Below are positions 40,770-50,097 of a stretch of 64,000 nucleotides of DNA, in pieces. The stretch comes from Pontibacter oryzae (GTDB taxonomy: Bacteria > Bacteroidota > Bacteroidia > Cytophagales > Hymenobacteraceae). How positions within the stretch are numbered: position 1 is the first letter of the stretch; each line of letters begins with the position of its first letter. A program made the position numbers and the translations under genes. Where the stretch lies: positions 186,001 to 250,000 of the forward strand of contig NZ_QWGE01000003.1 of the NCBI RefSeq assembly GCF_003576375.1. The letters are read 5' to 3'. A model generated the notes under the pieces. That model had not been told where the DNA came from. It made no database searches and saw only the letters and a program-made list of their open reading frames with translations.

Positions 40770-41321
40770 ATGGATAACAAAAGAGCAGAAGGCAAAAACG
40801 TAGCGCAGAGTGCCATCTTTAAAAACATCCTTAACAAGGCAGAGGCCTACCTGAAGCACCCGTCGCAAGTGGCCAAACTGGTTACCGATACGCTTAAGAA
40901 GGCCACCGCAAAAAAAGGCGTGGGGGCACTGGCCGGCGAGGTCTGGGAAAACCTGCAATTACTTACGCGTATGATAAAAGCAGCCACTGCCGGTGAGTAT
41001 AAAGGCATACCAACCCCAACGCTGGTTGGCGGCGTGGCCGTATTGATCTATTTCCTGATGCCGATTGATGTAATCCCGGATGTGATTCCGGTAATCGGTT
41101 TGCTGGATGATGCAAGTTTGCTGGCCTGGTTCATGACTAGTATCAAATCGGAGTTGGACAGGTTTAAGGAATGGGATGCCACGCGCCCAATAAAGGTTAG
41201 CCCCAAGGAGAAAGCCCAGCAGGAAACTGAAACTCCTACTACCGATACCTCTTTCGGAACGCCAAAGTATAGCGACCGCGCCGCTGGCGATGTACAGATA
41301 GAAACTAAAAGCGATTTATAA
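40770..41321 (+). CDS. YkvA-family (DUF1232) membrane protein
   Basis: 183 residues from the ATG at 40770. The YkvA/DUF1232 core is clear: GIPTPTLVGGVAVLIYFLMPIDVIPDVIPVIGLLDDASLLAWFM, with one or two membrane segments and the conserved PxDxIPD motif. The C-terminal 45 residues are a hydrophilic Thr/Glu-rich tail (KAQQETETPTTDTSFG). The family function is unknown. The next gene begins 17 bases after its stop, so the two share a transcript. Confidence 0.87.
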   Translation: MDNKRAEGKNVAQSAIFKNILNKAEAYLKHPSQVAKLVTDTLKKATAKKGVGALAGEVWENLQLLTRMIKAATAGEYKGIPTPTLVGGVAVLIYFLMPIDVIPDVIPVIGLLDDASLLAWFMTSIKSELDRFKEWDATRPIKVSPKEKAQQETETPTTDTSFGTPKYSDRAAGDVQIETKSDL

Positions 41322-41338
41322 CCAAAACTATAATTAAC

Positions 41339-41536
41339 ATGGAAGCAAATAAAAAAGATTGGGATAAAACAGCACAGGATGCAAAAGGAGACCTTAAAAC
41401 AGGCCGTATTCCGGACAAGCATACCGATGCGCAGTACCGCAACGTAAGCGACAAAAACAGCAACGACCCGAATTCTGTAAAAGGTGAGGCCAAGCAGCAA
41501 GAGGGAAAAACTAAAAAAGAAGGCGGCCACGAGTGA
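41339..41536 (+). CDS. Small hydrophilic stress-type protein, 65 aa
   Basis: A short, very hydrophilic protein made mostly of Lys, Asp, Gln, Asn, Gly and Glu (WDKTAQDAKGDLKTG, SVKGEAKQQEGKTKKEGG). The KGEAKQQEGKTK piece resembles the repetitive segments of CsbD/KGG-type stress proteins, though it is not a full match. A disordered, possibly desiccation- or osmotic-stress-related role is inferred. It is coupled to the DUF1232 gene. Confidence 0.6.
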   Translation: MEANKKDWDKTAQDAKGDLKTGRIPDKHTDAQYRNVSDKNSNDPNSVKGEAKQQEGKTKKEGGHE

Positions 41537-41640
41537 AGTGCTCGCAGCGCTACCACAGATAGCAGCCGCACACACAAAAACCCGCACGATGACATGCCAA
41601 CAGGCGGAAACATCAGATAAAAGAGTGATTAAGAACAAAG

Positions 41641-41679
41641 AAAGGCAGCCGCACAAAAGCTATTTGTGTGGCTGCCTTT
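41641..41679 (+). terminator. Long terminator
   Basis: 17-bp stem (AAAGGCAGCCGCACAAA with one G-U pair to 41663-41679), 5-base loop, followed by TTT. The remaining AT-rich sequence to 41835 shows no gene. Confidence 0.85.
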
Positions 41680-41835
41680 TGCATTTTAGAGCACATTCAT
41701 ACTTCTCAGATTAGTTTACTGGCGCATATCATATATTACTTTATTTATTAAAATATAGAACAATATTAATACAACGTTTTATATTAAATCTCACAAAAGC
41801 TTAGTGCTCAGGCTTTTTTTAATGAAATTAATACC

Positions 41836-41843
41836 TATCTTTG
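41836..41843 (+). promoter_or_regulatory. TAnnTTTG -7 box for the YgjP-type peptidase gene
   Basis: TATCTTTG, an exact consensus match, overlapping the TTG at 41841 that would be the longest possible start. Transcription from here would begin near 41848-41850, which argues for the GTG at 41877 as the true start. Confidence 0.55.
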
Positions 41844-41876
41844 GCAAGAGGATTTTGTACTTTAACTTTTAGCCAA

Positions 41877-42617
41877 GTGTCTTCATCATTCTTACGTCTT
41901 ACATCCGTTAACCTGCACATCGACGGAATCGGCAAAGTGCTGTTTGAGCGAAGCGACAAAGCCAAGCGCCTAAGCATTAGCGTGCGCCCTTTAAAAGGCG
42001 TGCGCGTAGCAGTGCCGCCGCACATCAGTTTCGAGAAAGCCGAGCAACTTATTTACACCAAAGCCAGCTGGATAAAAGAGCACCAGACGCGCATGCAGCA
42101 GCATGAGCAACAGATAACGCTCTATGACCACGACAGCGAATTTAAAACCAGGCACCACAAGCTTCGCCTGCTTACACATGCCCGCTACGATATGCGCTGC
42201 GTTATCCAGAATGGCTACCTTGATGTGTTTTACCCTGCCTTTAAAGAGGTGAAAGACCCTGATGTGCAAAAGTTTATCCGCAAATCCATTGAGGAGGCTT
42301 ACCGCAAGGAGGCCAAGCAATACCTGCCGCAGCGCGTAAGATACTTCGCTGAAAAGTTTGGCTTCGAGTACCAAACGGTGTTTATCAAAAACGCGAAAAG
42401 CCGGTGGGGCAGCTGTTCCCACACCAACAACATCAACCTGAACCTGCACCTCATGCGCTTACCCGATGCGCTCTGCGATTACGTGATTCTGCATGAGTTG
42501 GCGCACACGGTAGAAAAGAACCATGGCCCGGGCTTCTGGTCGCTGCTCGACAGTGTATGCGGAAACGCCCGTGACCTTGACAAGAAACTGAAGGACTTTA
42601 GAATTTCCATCTTTTAA
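41877..42617 (+). CDS. YgjP-like metallopeptidase (DUF45/M48-related)
   Basis: A zinc-peptidase-like protein of about 246 residues. There is no ATG in frame near the start. A TATCTTTG promoter box covers the TTG at 41841, so I use the GTG at 41877; the conserved region begins at HIDGIGKVLFERSDKAKRLSI. The middle has FIKNAKSRWGSCS, the usual signature before the metal site, and the motif itself is VILHELAHTVEKNHGPGFW, a HExxH with the third His eight residues on. YgjP/DUF45 proteins are widespread and rarely characterised; some relate to SprT-type proteases. The product is likely cytoplasmic. Confidence 0.88.
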   Translation: MSSSFLRLTSVNLHIDGIGKVLFERSDKAKRLSISVRPLKGVRVAVPPHISFEKAEQLIYTKASWIKEHQTRMQQHEQQITLYDHDSEFKTRHHKLRLLTHARYDMRCVIQNGYLDVFYPAFKEVKDPDVQKFIRKSIEEAYRKEAKQYLPQRVRYFAEKFGFEYQTVFIKNAKSRWGSCSHTNNINLNLHLMRLPDALCDYVILHELAHTVEKNHGPGFWSLLDSVCGNARDLDKKLKDFRISIF

Positions 42618-42770
42618 AGAATACGTTATCGCTGAACTTTACTGCCTGTTTATACTTCCTGAACTCAACAAACGCTTGCTGCGGCGTGCCTGCTGCCCAA
42701 GTATGAAAACAGTTCGCCTTTTGTTGGCAGAGCTTAAAAGATAGTACAAAGTATAATACTTTGACGTATG

Positions 42771-42821
42771 TATAAAAACAGAAAGCCCTGAAGCATAACT
42801 TCAGGGCTTTCTGTTTTTATA
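42771..42821. terminator. 23-bp perfect-stem bidirectional terminator
   Basis: Arms 42771-42793 and 42799-42821 with loop CATAA; GC core AGCCCTGAAG inside A5/T5 flanks. It serves the minus-strand efflux operon ending at 42840. Confidence 0.88.
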
Positions 42822-42839
42822 AAGTATGAGCTGTTGTTA

Positions 42840-43097
42840 TTAGCTGGCTTTTCTGATGGTGTGGGTGGCCACGAAATCAACGAAATCGCCTACAGTATCA
42901 ATCGGCACTTCGTCCGGAATAGTGATCTGGAAACTTTTCTCCAGTTCCAGGATGATATCCACCAGATCCACGGTATCGAAACCAAAGTCCTGGAACAGCC
43001 GCTTGCTGATTTGCAAGCGGTCAGGCTTAATCTCCTTGGTCTTGCTAATGATGCGGATAACCTCCTGCTCAATAGCATTATCTGTTGTAGTAAGCAT
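42840..43097 (-). CDS. Acyl-carrier-protein-like protein lacking the phosphopantetheine Ser
   Basis: 85 residues with the ACP four-helix pattern: an N-terminal helix (AIEQEVIRIISKTKEI), then DFGFDTVDLVDIILELEKSF and ITIPDEV...VGDFVDFVATH. The helix-II start that is normally DSL has Thr42 in place of Ser (DTV), so the usual 4'-phosphopantetheine attachment residue is missing. It may be a non-modified structural ACP homologue, or use Thr, which holo-ACP synthases rarely accept. The start lies four bases after the RND pump stop, so it is translated from the same transcript as the efflux operon. No ketosynthase or acyltransferase is nearby. Confidence 0.85.
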   Translation of the reverse strand: MLTTTDNAIEQEVIRIISKTKEIKPDRLQISKRLFQDFGFDTVDLVDIILELEKSFQITIPDEVPIDTVGDFVDFVATHTIRKAS

Positions 43098-43101
43098 AAA
43101 A

Positions 43102-46100
43102 TTATAATGTGTATTCTCTAACTTTTCCGTTCACGCGCTGCTCCTGCTCTTGCTGGAACTTCAGATCGCGCTTTTTCTTTCCTATGATTCTATCTTTCAG
43201 TTTCTCGTTAAGCAAATACATTACCGGTACTACCAACAGTGTTACCAGAGTGGCAAAGCCAAGGCCGAAAATGATCGTCCAGGCAAGCGGTCCCCAGAAA
43301 GTCACGCTGTCGCCACCCAGGAAGAAACCTGATTCAAACTCTGTAAACAAAGTATAGAAGTTAAGGTTTAAGCCTATCGCCAGCGGGATCAGGCCAAGTA
43401 TGGTAGCCGTAGCCGTAAGCAACACCGGGTTAAGGCGCGTTTTACCGGCCTCAATAATGGCTTCTTTCAGTTCCTTGCCCTCGCCGATAAGTATGTCCGT
43501 GAACTCCACAATAAGTATACCGTTCTTCACCACGATACCGGCCAGTGCCACAATCCCCACACCGGTCATCACGATAGACACGTCCATGCCGAAGATGGAG
43601 AAGCCCAGAAGTACACCGATGATAGAGAACACCACTTCCGAAAGTATGATAAACGGCTTGGAAACGGAGTTAAACTGCGTAACCAGGATCAGGAAGATGA
43701 TGCAGAAGGCTGCGGCCAACGCTATCAGCAGGAAGCTTGCCGTTTCCTGCTGCTCCTCTTGCTGCCCGCCCATGCCAATCTCATAGCCTTCCGGCGTATC
43801 AAAGTTGTTGAGCGACTCCTGTATCTGCTGCACCACTTCGTTGGCGTTGTAGCCATCCAGCACGTTCGACTCCAGCGTTACCACGCGTTTCAGGTTTTTG
43901 CGCTTAATACCACCGTATGTGGTAGAGTAATCTATACTTGCCACCGATGAAAGCGGAATCTGGCGCACCTGGCCCGAGTTCATGTCGCGGTAGGTGATGC
44001 GCATATCCAACAGGGCATCAATGTTATCGCGGTATGGCTCAGCAAAGCGGATCTGGATCGGGTACTCTTCCTCGTCCAGCTTAAACTTGGAGGCTTCGCG
44101 GCCAAAGATAGCGGTACGCACCTCACGGCCAATCTGGCCGGTGCTGATGCCCTCGCGGTTGGCGCGGTCGCGGTCAATGTTGATCACGATCTCCGGCTTG
44201 CTGTCTTCCAGGTCTGAGCGCAGCTCCTCGATACCGGCAATACCCTGTTGGTCAATGTACTGCTCCACTTGCTTGGAAAGGCTTATCAGGCCTTCAAAAT
44301 CCTCGCCGGCAATCTCAATCGACACGGGCTTTCCTACTGGCGGGCCATTTTGCTCCTTATCAACAGTGATATCTGCGCCAGGTATACCTTTCACGGCATC
44401 GCGTATGCCAGACAGGTAATCGCTGGTAGATTTATCGCCTTCACGGTCTTTATACTCGACAAAGGCAACGGTAACCTTTCCTTTATGCGATTGTGCCGTA
44501 GTGGAGCGTTCGTTTTGGTCGCCGGCGCCAATGGCCACGTTCGATATCACAGATTCAACATCGGGGTTATCCTTACCGATAACGCTGTAAATGCGGCGCT
44601 CTACAATTTTTGTAACCGAGTCTGTAACAGCCTGATCGGTACCGATAGGCATGTTGATATAAGTATAGACAAAGTTCGGAGCCCCTTGCGGGAAGAAATC
44701 AACTTTGGGAGGCCGTACCGCTGTCAGAAACAGTGAGAAAAAAAGAAGCACAATTACTCCTATAAATACACCAATCGGGCGCTTGCCTAGCAGCATCCAG
44801 CGCAGCAGGCTTTCGTAACCCGACATGAACCTTGGCAGCACACGGTTCTGGAACTTGTCGATCAGGCCAGTAAGGACATACTTGTTAAGTAAGATAAGCA
44901 ACACAAGCAGTATGGACAGGTTTGCCACCCCATAAGAGCCGGCTATATACCCGATAATGCCAACCGCAAAGCCAATAGCAATTAGTATCCAGAAAATTTT
45001 GCGCGAACGCGGAGATGATTCCCCCTCGCCGTGGCGCTTCATAAAGGACACTGCAAATACAGGGTTAATGATAAACGCCACCAGCAACGAAGATACCAGT
45101 GTTACGATGAGCGTAATTGGCAGGTAGAACATGAACTTACCCACCACGCCGGGCCAGAAAGCCAGCGGCAGGAACGGCGCCACTGTGGTAAGCGTACCGG
45201 CCAACACAGGCACAAACACCTCCCCGGCAGCAGCCTTCGCCGATTTCACCACATTCATACTTGTGGTATGGTAAATTCGGTGCGTGTTCTCGATCACCAC
45301 AATGGCATCATCCACCACAATTCCTAAGGCAAGCAGGAACGAGAAAAGCACGATCATGTTCAGCGAGAACCCTAATGTTGGCATCAGGATAAAGGCCAGG
45401 AACATTGAAATAGGCACCGACAAACCAACGAAGATTGCGTTGGTGGTACCCATAAAGAACATCAGGATCAGCGTTACCAGCACAAAACCGATGATGATGG
45501 TATTTATCAGGTCATTCAGGGTATGACGCGTTTGCTTGGATTGGTCGCCGGTGATGGTGATGTTCAGATCGCCGGGTAAGGTAGCGCCCTGCATCTCATC
45601 AATCGTCTCACGTATCTTGTCCGATGCCTCGATCAGGTTTTCGCCGCTGCGCTTGATGATGTTAAGTGTGATTACCGGCTGATCGCCAAGGCGGGCGTAA
45701 CTTTCCTGCTCCTCAAAGCCTTCTTTTACCTCAGCTATATCGCGCAGCTTTATGTTTGCGCCTTGCAGCGACTTGAGCACGATATCGCCGATCTTGTTTG
45801 GGTCTGCGTACTGGCCCACCACACGCACTGACCGCTTGGATTCGCCTACAGTTATGTTACCACCCGAAACAGTAACGTTTTCGGCGGCAATAGCATTAGC
45901 AATATCATTAAAAGTTACCTGGGCTGCCTGCATTTTATACAGGTCCACGTTTACCTGCACCTCTTTATCCAAGGCACCTACCATGTCTACGCGGGTAATC
46001 TCCGGGAAAGCCTCGAAACGATCCTGAAGCTCTTCGGAGTACTGCTTTAGCTGGTCCAGGCTGTAGTTACCAGCCACGTTCACGTACATGATCGGAATCT

Positions 46101-46515
46101 CAGAGAAGTTTACTTCCTGTACCGATGGTTCCTGATCCAAATCGGTAGGCAGGTCAGCGCGGGCTTTATCCACAGCGTCTTTTACCTGCTGTTTGGCTTC
46201 GGCCACCTCCACATCGGTGTTAAACTCCACGGTTATCATCGAGAAGTCCTGCACCGAGTTAGAGGTTACTTTTTTAACCCCATTAATGGCCTTTATCTCC
46301 TTTTCGATGGGGCGCGTTACCAGGTTCTCCATATCGGAAGGAGATGTACCCGGGTATACTGTGCCTACAAATACTGTCGGGATAACTATATCAGGGAAAT
46401 TCTCTTTCTGTAGATTGATATAAGAGAAGATACCCGCCAGTGTAATAATGATGGTCACGATATAGATACTGGTTCTATTATCGATAGACCAACTGGTTGG
46501 CTTGAACTGTTTCAT
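43102..46515 (-). CDS. RND-family efflux transporter, inner-membrane pump
   Basis: An AcrB/MexB-type proton antiporter of 1,137 residues, at the long end for the family. N-terminal helix SIYIVTIIITLAGIFSYI; first periplasmic porter domain with VFVGTVYPGTSPSDMENLVTRPIEKEI, the usual HAE-type signature; a central helix bundle with GIVVDDAIVVIENTHR, whose Asp pair is expected to carry protons; a second porter domain; and the final helices (GIVALAGIVVKNGILIVEF). The C-terminus has basic repeats (KKKRDLKFQQEQEQR). It works with the adaptor and TolC encoded upstream to expel drugs or lipids. The extra-long loop between helices 6 and 7 is seen in other Bacteroidota RND pumps. Confidence 0.94.
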   Translation of the reverse strand: MKQFKPTSWSIDNRTSIYIVTIIITLAGIFSYINLQKENFPDIVIPTVFVGTVYPGTSPSDMENLVTRPIEKEIKAINGVKKVTSNSVQDFSMITVEFNTDVEVAEAKQQVKDAVDKARADLPTDLDQEPSVQEVNFSEIPIMYVNVAGNYSLDQLKQYSEELQDRFEAFPEITRVDMVGALDKEVQVNVDLYKMQAAQVTFNDIANAIAAENVTVSGGNITVGESKRSVRVVGQYADPNKIGDIVLKSLQGANIKLRDIAEVKEGFEEQESYARLGDQPVITLNIIKRSGENLIEASDKIRETIDEMQGATLPGDLNITITGDQSKQTRHTLNDLINTIIIGFVLVTLILMFFMGTTNAIFVGLSVPISMFLAFILMPTLGFSLNMIVLFSFLLALGIVVDDAIVVIENTHRIYHTTSMNVVKSAKAAAGEVFVPVLAGTLTTVAPFLPLAFWPGVVGKFMFYLPITLIVTLVSSLLVAFIINPVFAVSFMKRHGEGESSPRSRKIFWILIAIGFAVGIIGYIAGSYGVANLSILLVLLILLNKYVLTGLIDKFQNRVLPRFMSGYESLLRWMLLGKRPIGVFIGVIVLLFFSLFLTAVRPPKVDFFPQGAPNFVYTYINMPIGTDQAVTDSVTKIVERRIYSVIGKDNPDVESVISNVAIGAGDQNERSTTAQSHKGKVTVAFVEYKDREGDKSTSDYLSGIRDAVKGIPGADITVDKEQNGPPVGKPVSIEIAGEDFEGLISLSKQVEQYIDQQGIAGIEELRSDLEDSKPEIVINIDRDRANREGISTGQIGREVRTAIFGREASKFKLDEEEYPIQIRFAEPYRDNIDALLDMRITYRDMNSGQVRQIPLSSVASIDYSTTYGGIKRKNLKRVVTLESNVLDGYNANEVVQQIQESLNNFDTPEGYEIGMGGQQEEQQETASFLLIALAAAFCIIFLILVTQFNSVSKPFIILSEVVFSIIGVLLGFSIFGMDVSIVMTGVGIVALAGIVVKNGILIVEFTDILIGEGKELKEAIIEAGKTRLNPVLLTATATILGLIPLAIGLNLNFYTLFTEFESGFFLGGDSVTFWGPLAWTIIFGLGFATLVTLLVVPVMYLLNEKLKDRIIGKKKRDLKFQQEQEQRVNGKVREYTL

Positions 46516-46534
46516 CGTTTAAAGCTTTAGAGTC

Positions 46535-47686
46535 TTACTTCTGTGTCAGGCCGTTTTCCGTAAATACAATCGGCTGCCCCTCGTTTACACTCTGGTAACC
46601 CGCTGTAATCACTTTGTCTGCCGCCGTCAGGCCGCTAAGCACCTCTACCTTGCCGCCATAGTTCACGCCGGTCTTTATCTCCTTGCGGGAGGCCACATAC
46701 TTGTCGCCTTCTTTTTTGGCAACGTATACATACTCCGACTTCTCGTCTTTCTGCACCAGGTTTACCGGCAACACCAGTGTGCCTTCGTTTTTATAGTCTT
46801 GTATGCGCACCACGGCTACCATGTTCGGGCGCAGGGCTACCTCGTTGCCGTTTTTCAGGCGCAACTCCACAGTAAATGTGCGGCTGTTTGGGTCAATGAA
46901 GCTGCTCACCACATCCACGGTTGTCTGCACCTCTTTGTCCACGTCTGGGAAGTATACTACTGCTTCGTCGCCTTTAGAAATCTTAGCCTGGTATGCCTCC
47001 GATACCTCCGCCACAATCTTGCCGCCCTGCAGGTTCACCACCCGGATAACGCCTATGCCCGGCGAAACAGCCTCTCCGGCGTTCGGGATCACTTCATCCA
47101 CTACCCCGCTGATAGGCGCCTTAATGTTGTATTGGTCGCGCTGCTGTTGCAGGGCCGCCATGTTACGCTCCAGAGCCTCTTTGTTGTTTTTGGCTGTGAG
47201 GAACTGCATTTCGGTCCCGATTTTCTGGTCCCATAGGTTTTTCTGCTTTTCGTAGGCAATGCGGGCCAGCTCTAGGCGGGTTTTAAGCTCGGCGATGTTC
47301 TGCTCCAACACCTGCGCATCGATGGTTGCCATAGTTTGTCCTTTCGAAACACGGTCGCCGCGCTCTACGCGTACGCTTGTAAGCACACCAGGTACTCTGG
47401 CGCTTACCAGCACATCTTCTTTAAACTCTACTTTGCCCTGCACCTCCAGGTAATGGCGGAACGTGTCCTGCTCCAACGATGCCACCGACACAGGCACCGT
47501 TTTCTTTTGCACGGCCACGGTTTTTCCTTCGGCTTTCAGCTCGGCCTCAAGCTCGGCGATTTGCTCCTGCAAGGCAGCTTCCTGCTCTTTCAGGCTGGCC
47601 AGTTGCGCCTCTTTATCGTTACCGCCGTTGCAGGCTGCCAGGCCAAGCAGTACGGCCATCGATGAGATTTCTATAATTCGTTTCAT
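46535..47686 (-). CDS. RND efflux periplasmic adaptor (membrane-fusion protein), lipoprotein
   Basis: About 383 residues from the ATG at 47686, which gives a lipoprotein signal (lipobox LAAC in SSMAVLLGLAACNGG); the frame is open to 47758 but inside the tolC gene. A coiled-coil start (KEAQLASLKEQEAALQEQIAELEAEL) is followed by the lipoyl/hairpin region (VSARVPGVLTSVRVERGDRVSKGQTMATID, a helical hairpin near 140-190, PISGVVDEVIPNAGEAV) and beta-barrel/membrane-proximal domains. It links the RND pump to TolC across the periplasm. It overlaps the end of the tolC frame only by open-frame extension, and the genes are separated by 37 bases. Confidence 0.92.
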   Translation of the reverse strand: MKRIIEISSMAVLLGLAACNGGNDKEAQLASLKEQEAALQEQIAELEAELKAEGKTVAVQKKTVPVSVASLEQDTFRHYLEVQGKVEFKEDVLVSARVPGVLTSVRVERGDRVSKGQTMATIDAQVLEQNIAELKTRLELARIAYEKQKNLWDQKIGTEMQFLTAKNNKEALERNMAALQQQRDQYNIKAPISGVVDEVIPNAGEAVSPGIGVIRVVNLQGGKIVAEVSEAYQAKISKGDEAVVYFPDVDKEVQTTVDVVSSFIDPNSRTFTVELRLKNGNEVALRPNMVAVVRIQDYKNEGTLVLPVNLVQKDEKSEYVYVAKKEGDKYVASRKEIKTGVNYGGKVEVLSGLTAADKVITAGYQSVNEGQPIVFTENGLTQK

Positions 47687-47723
47687 GTTCAGATTCGGTA
47701 GATGGATTGGTTTTTCGATAGTT

Positions 47724-49199
47724 TTATTTAGTGAGTAATGTGCCGGTAGCTTTCTCAAGGTTTACCTTGGCTATCAAGGCATCGTACATGGCGGCGTAGT
47801 AGTTTGTCTGCGCCTCGCGGAGGTCTGTTTCAGCGGTTACTACCTCTAGGTTAGTGCCTACGCCCTCCTGAAACTTGATTTTGGCCACGCGGGCAATCTC
47901 GTTGGCAAGTTCCAGGTTCTCCTGCTGCGACTCCAGCACGTCCAGGGCATTTGTAAGTTCCGTAGATGCCTGCTTCAGATCCAGGTCTATACTTTGGCGC
48001 AGTGTCTCGAAGCCCAGCTTGGTGTTATCTAGCGTTATTTTGGCCTGTTGCAACTGGTAGCGCTTGCGAAAGCCATCGAATATTGGCACCTGCAGCTGGG
48101 CACCAAAATATCCAAAGTCGAACCAGTTGCGGTCTGTGGTATTATTTGACCCGGCACGCACGTTCAGCACATCCGAAAGCGACTCTCCCACACCAATATA
48201 ACCATAGCGTGCATTCAGGCTTAGCTTTGGCAGATACCCCGACTTTTTGTTGCGGAAATCCAACTCGGCCAGGCTCTGCTGGGTTTCCAGCAGGGAGTAC
48301 TCAATGCGGTTGCTATAGTCAAAGTTTTGTGGGTTAAGCTGGCCAAGATCTATATCCACAGCGGCAAGTTCATCGGTTAGCAGTACAGGCTGGCTCTGCG
48401 ACAAACCCATCTGGAATTTTAGCAGGCTTTCGCTCAGCAGCATCAGGCGCTCCGCTTTCTGGCGCTCTACTTTCAAATTGTTTAGCTGCACACGCAGGCG
48501 GTCTACATCCAGTTTTTCGGCCACGCCATTATCAAACATCACTTTTGTCTGGTTCAGCAGTGTATCCAGGCGCACCAGGTTCTGGGTTAGCAATTCCATA
48601 CGGGCTCCGTTCACCAGCACGCCATAGTATGCTTTGCTCACCTGTTCCGCCACCTCAATCTCGCTCTGAATCGTGTTTTTGCGCGATAGTTCGGTATACG
48701 TTTTAGCAGCCTTCAAGCCAATCAGGTAAGAACCATCAAAAAGCAGCTGGCTTGCCGAAACGGTGGCGTTGCCCGTATAAGGCTGCACAAAGGAAATAGC
48801 CTGTAGCTGGCGTTCCTCGTTAGTGGGCTGCGGTTCAGAGTAAGAAGGCTTTAACACGATTGGCTCTCCCGAGTCAATCTGCTCCGGCGTGATAACAAAA
48901 TCATCCAACTCCTGGGCAGCCCCAAAACTACTTGGGTCAAAAAGCGTTTTCTGTTGAATAAAGTTATTGCCTACCTCCACAGCTGCATTTACCTGCGGCA
49001 AGCCGGTAGCCCGAATTTCTCCTACCTTGGCTTTGGCGATTTTCTCTTCGTTGCGGGTAGCCTGCAGGCTCGCGCGGTTTTGCAGGGCATATTTTATACT
49101 TTCCTGCAGGCTCAGGCGCATAGGCTCCTGTTGCCCCTGAGCGTAGCTCGTGCCAAGCAGCGCAAGTATGGCTACGATCAGGCTAATCTGTTTTTTCAT
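47724..49199 (-). CDS. TolC-like outer-membrane efflux protein
   Basis: A trimeric outer-membrane channel protein of about 491 residues. The start ATG at 49199 gives the signal peptide MKKQISLIVAILALLGTSYAQ; the TTG at 49205 is not needed. Two OEP repeats are visible as long helical segments (SIKYALQNRASLQATRNEEKIA; TLDNTKLGFETLRQSIDLDL; VAKIKFQEGVGTNLEVVTAE). It provides the exit duct for the adaptor and RND pump encoded next. The TetR gene starts 31 bases upstream. Confidence 0.92.
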   Translation of the reverse strand: MKKQISLIVAILALLGTSYAQGQQEPMRLSLQESIKYALQNRASLQATRNEEKIAKAKVGEIRATGLPQVNAAVEVGNNFIQQKTLFDPSSFGAAQELDDFVITPEQIDSGEPIVLKPSYSEPQPTNEERQLQAISFVQPYTGNATVSASQLLFDGSYLIGLKAAKTYTELSRKNTIQSEIEVAEQVSKAYYGVLVNGARMELLTQNLVRLDTLLNQTKVMFDNGVAEKLDVDRLRVQLNNLKVERQKAERLMLLSESLLKFQMGLSQSQPVLLTDELAAVDIDLGQLNPQNFDYSNRIEYSLLETQQSLAELDFRNKKSGYLPKLSLNARYGYIGVGESLSDVLNVRAGSNNTTDRNWFDFGYFGAQLQVPIFDGFRKRYQLQQAKITLDNTKLGFETLRQSIDLDLKQASTELTNALDVLESQQENLELANEIARVAKIKFQEGVGTNLEVVTAETDLREAQTNYYAAMYDALIAKVNLEKATGTLLTK

Positions 49200-49229
49200 A
49201 ATCAAGTATAGGTTGGTAGTAAGTGGTGA

Positions 49230-49862
49230 TTACTCTTCTTCAGTTATCTGCTTGTATTGGTTTATTAGTTTGTGCCCTTTCAGGGTAGCCATGCCTAGCA
49301 TGTAATGCTCCAGCACAGCCAGCTGTACGCGCCTAATTTCATACTTGTCCGGCGGAAACGCTTGGGCATCAAAAGGGAGCTCAAGTATGGCCAGGCGCAT
49401 GCGGGCCATTATTTCCACATCCAGGTCTTTCCGGAACAGGCCTTCTTCTATGCCGCGCACAATATTTTCCTTCACCTTGCTCAGCATAAAGCTGTTCTTG
49501 TGCTGCATCCAAAGCTCCCAGCTCTCGCGGTGGTACTTTTGCAGGTCGTGAAAGATGGAAGGGTGAATCTTTGAGAAAACCTGCTTGGTTAGAGCCATGA
49601 TCTGGAAAAGCTCATCAATGGCATTCTCGGCCTTGGCAATAAAGCCTTCGCAGTCGTGCTGCACGCAGCACAGGTAGTTCGCCGTGGACTCATAAACCAC
49701 CTGATCTTTATTCTTAAACCACTTGTAAAGCGTTTTCTTAGACATGGCCAGGTGTTGGGCAATATCATCCATGGATACGCTCTTGATTCCGCGCAGGCAA
49801 AACATGCCAAAAGCAGCCTGCGATATCTTTCCTTTAATGTCCGGTCTTTCTGCTGTCTCCAT
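49230..49862 (-). CDS. TetR/AcrR-family repressor of the efflux operon
   Basis: 210 residues. The N-terminal helix-turn-helix is SQAAFGMFCLRGIKSVSMDDIAQHLAMSKKTLYKWFKNKDQVVY, with the recognition helix around SKKTLYKWF. The C-terminal ligand domain is helical and variable. Position as first gene of the tolC-adaptor-pump operon indicates a local repressor relieved by pump substrates. A TAgtTTTG promoter box and a TGGAAAC/GTTTCCA inverted repeat lie just upstream, fitting autorepression. Confidence 0.9.
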   Translation of the reverse strand: METAERPDIKGKISQAAFGMFCLRGIKSVSMDDIAQHLAMSKKTLYKWFKNKDQVVYESTANYLCCVQHDCEGFIAKAENAIDELFQIMALTKQVFSKIHPSIFHDLQKYHRESWELWMQHKNSFMLSKVKENIVRGIEEGLFRKDLDVEIMARMRLAILELPFDAQAFPPDKYEIRRVQLAVLEHYMLGMATLKGHKLINQYKQITEEE

Positions 49863-49878
49863 ATTGGTTATCAGGCGG

Positions 49879-49886
49879 CAAAACTA
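49879..49886 (-). promoter_or_regulatory. Promoter of the TetR-efflux operon
   Basis: Minus-strand TAGTTTTG with an upstream TTTG about 18 bases away, a good match to TTTG-N19-TAnnTTTG. The leader would be about ten bases. Confidence 0.55.
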
Positions 49887-49916
49887 TGGAAACATTTTCT
49901 GTTTCAAAAGTTTCCA
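49887..49916. promoter_or_regulatory. Candidate TetR operator
   Basis: Inverted repeat TGGAAAC (49887-49893) / GTTTCCA (49910-49916) with a further GTTTC inside, overlapping the -33 region of the regulator gene. TetR-type operators are usually such palindromes. Confidence 0.45.
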
Positions 49917-50097
49917 CAGCTGTTTTTTAAGTAACCTCTTAACCGACAGAAGGTTTACTTCTCGCTTATATACAAGCTGTTGCAACAACCTTTTCGGAAT
50001 ATATAATCCATAGTATAAACTATATATTTTGCCAGCTTAACAGCCTGAAAGGGCATTATGCCATAACCAAAAGCTATCTGTAGCAATCTGTTTTTGC

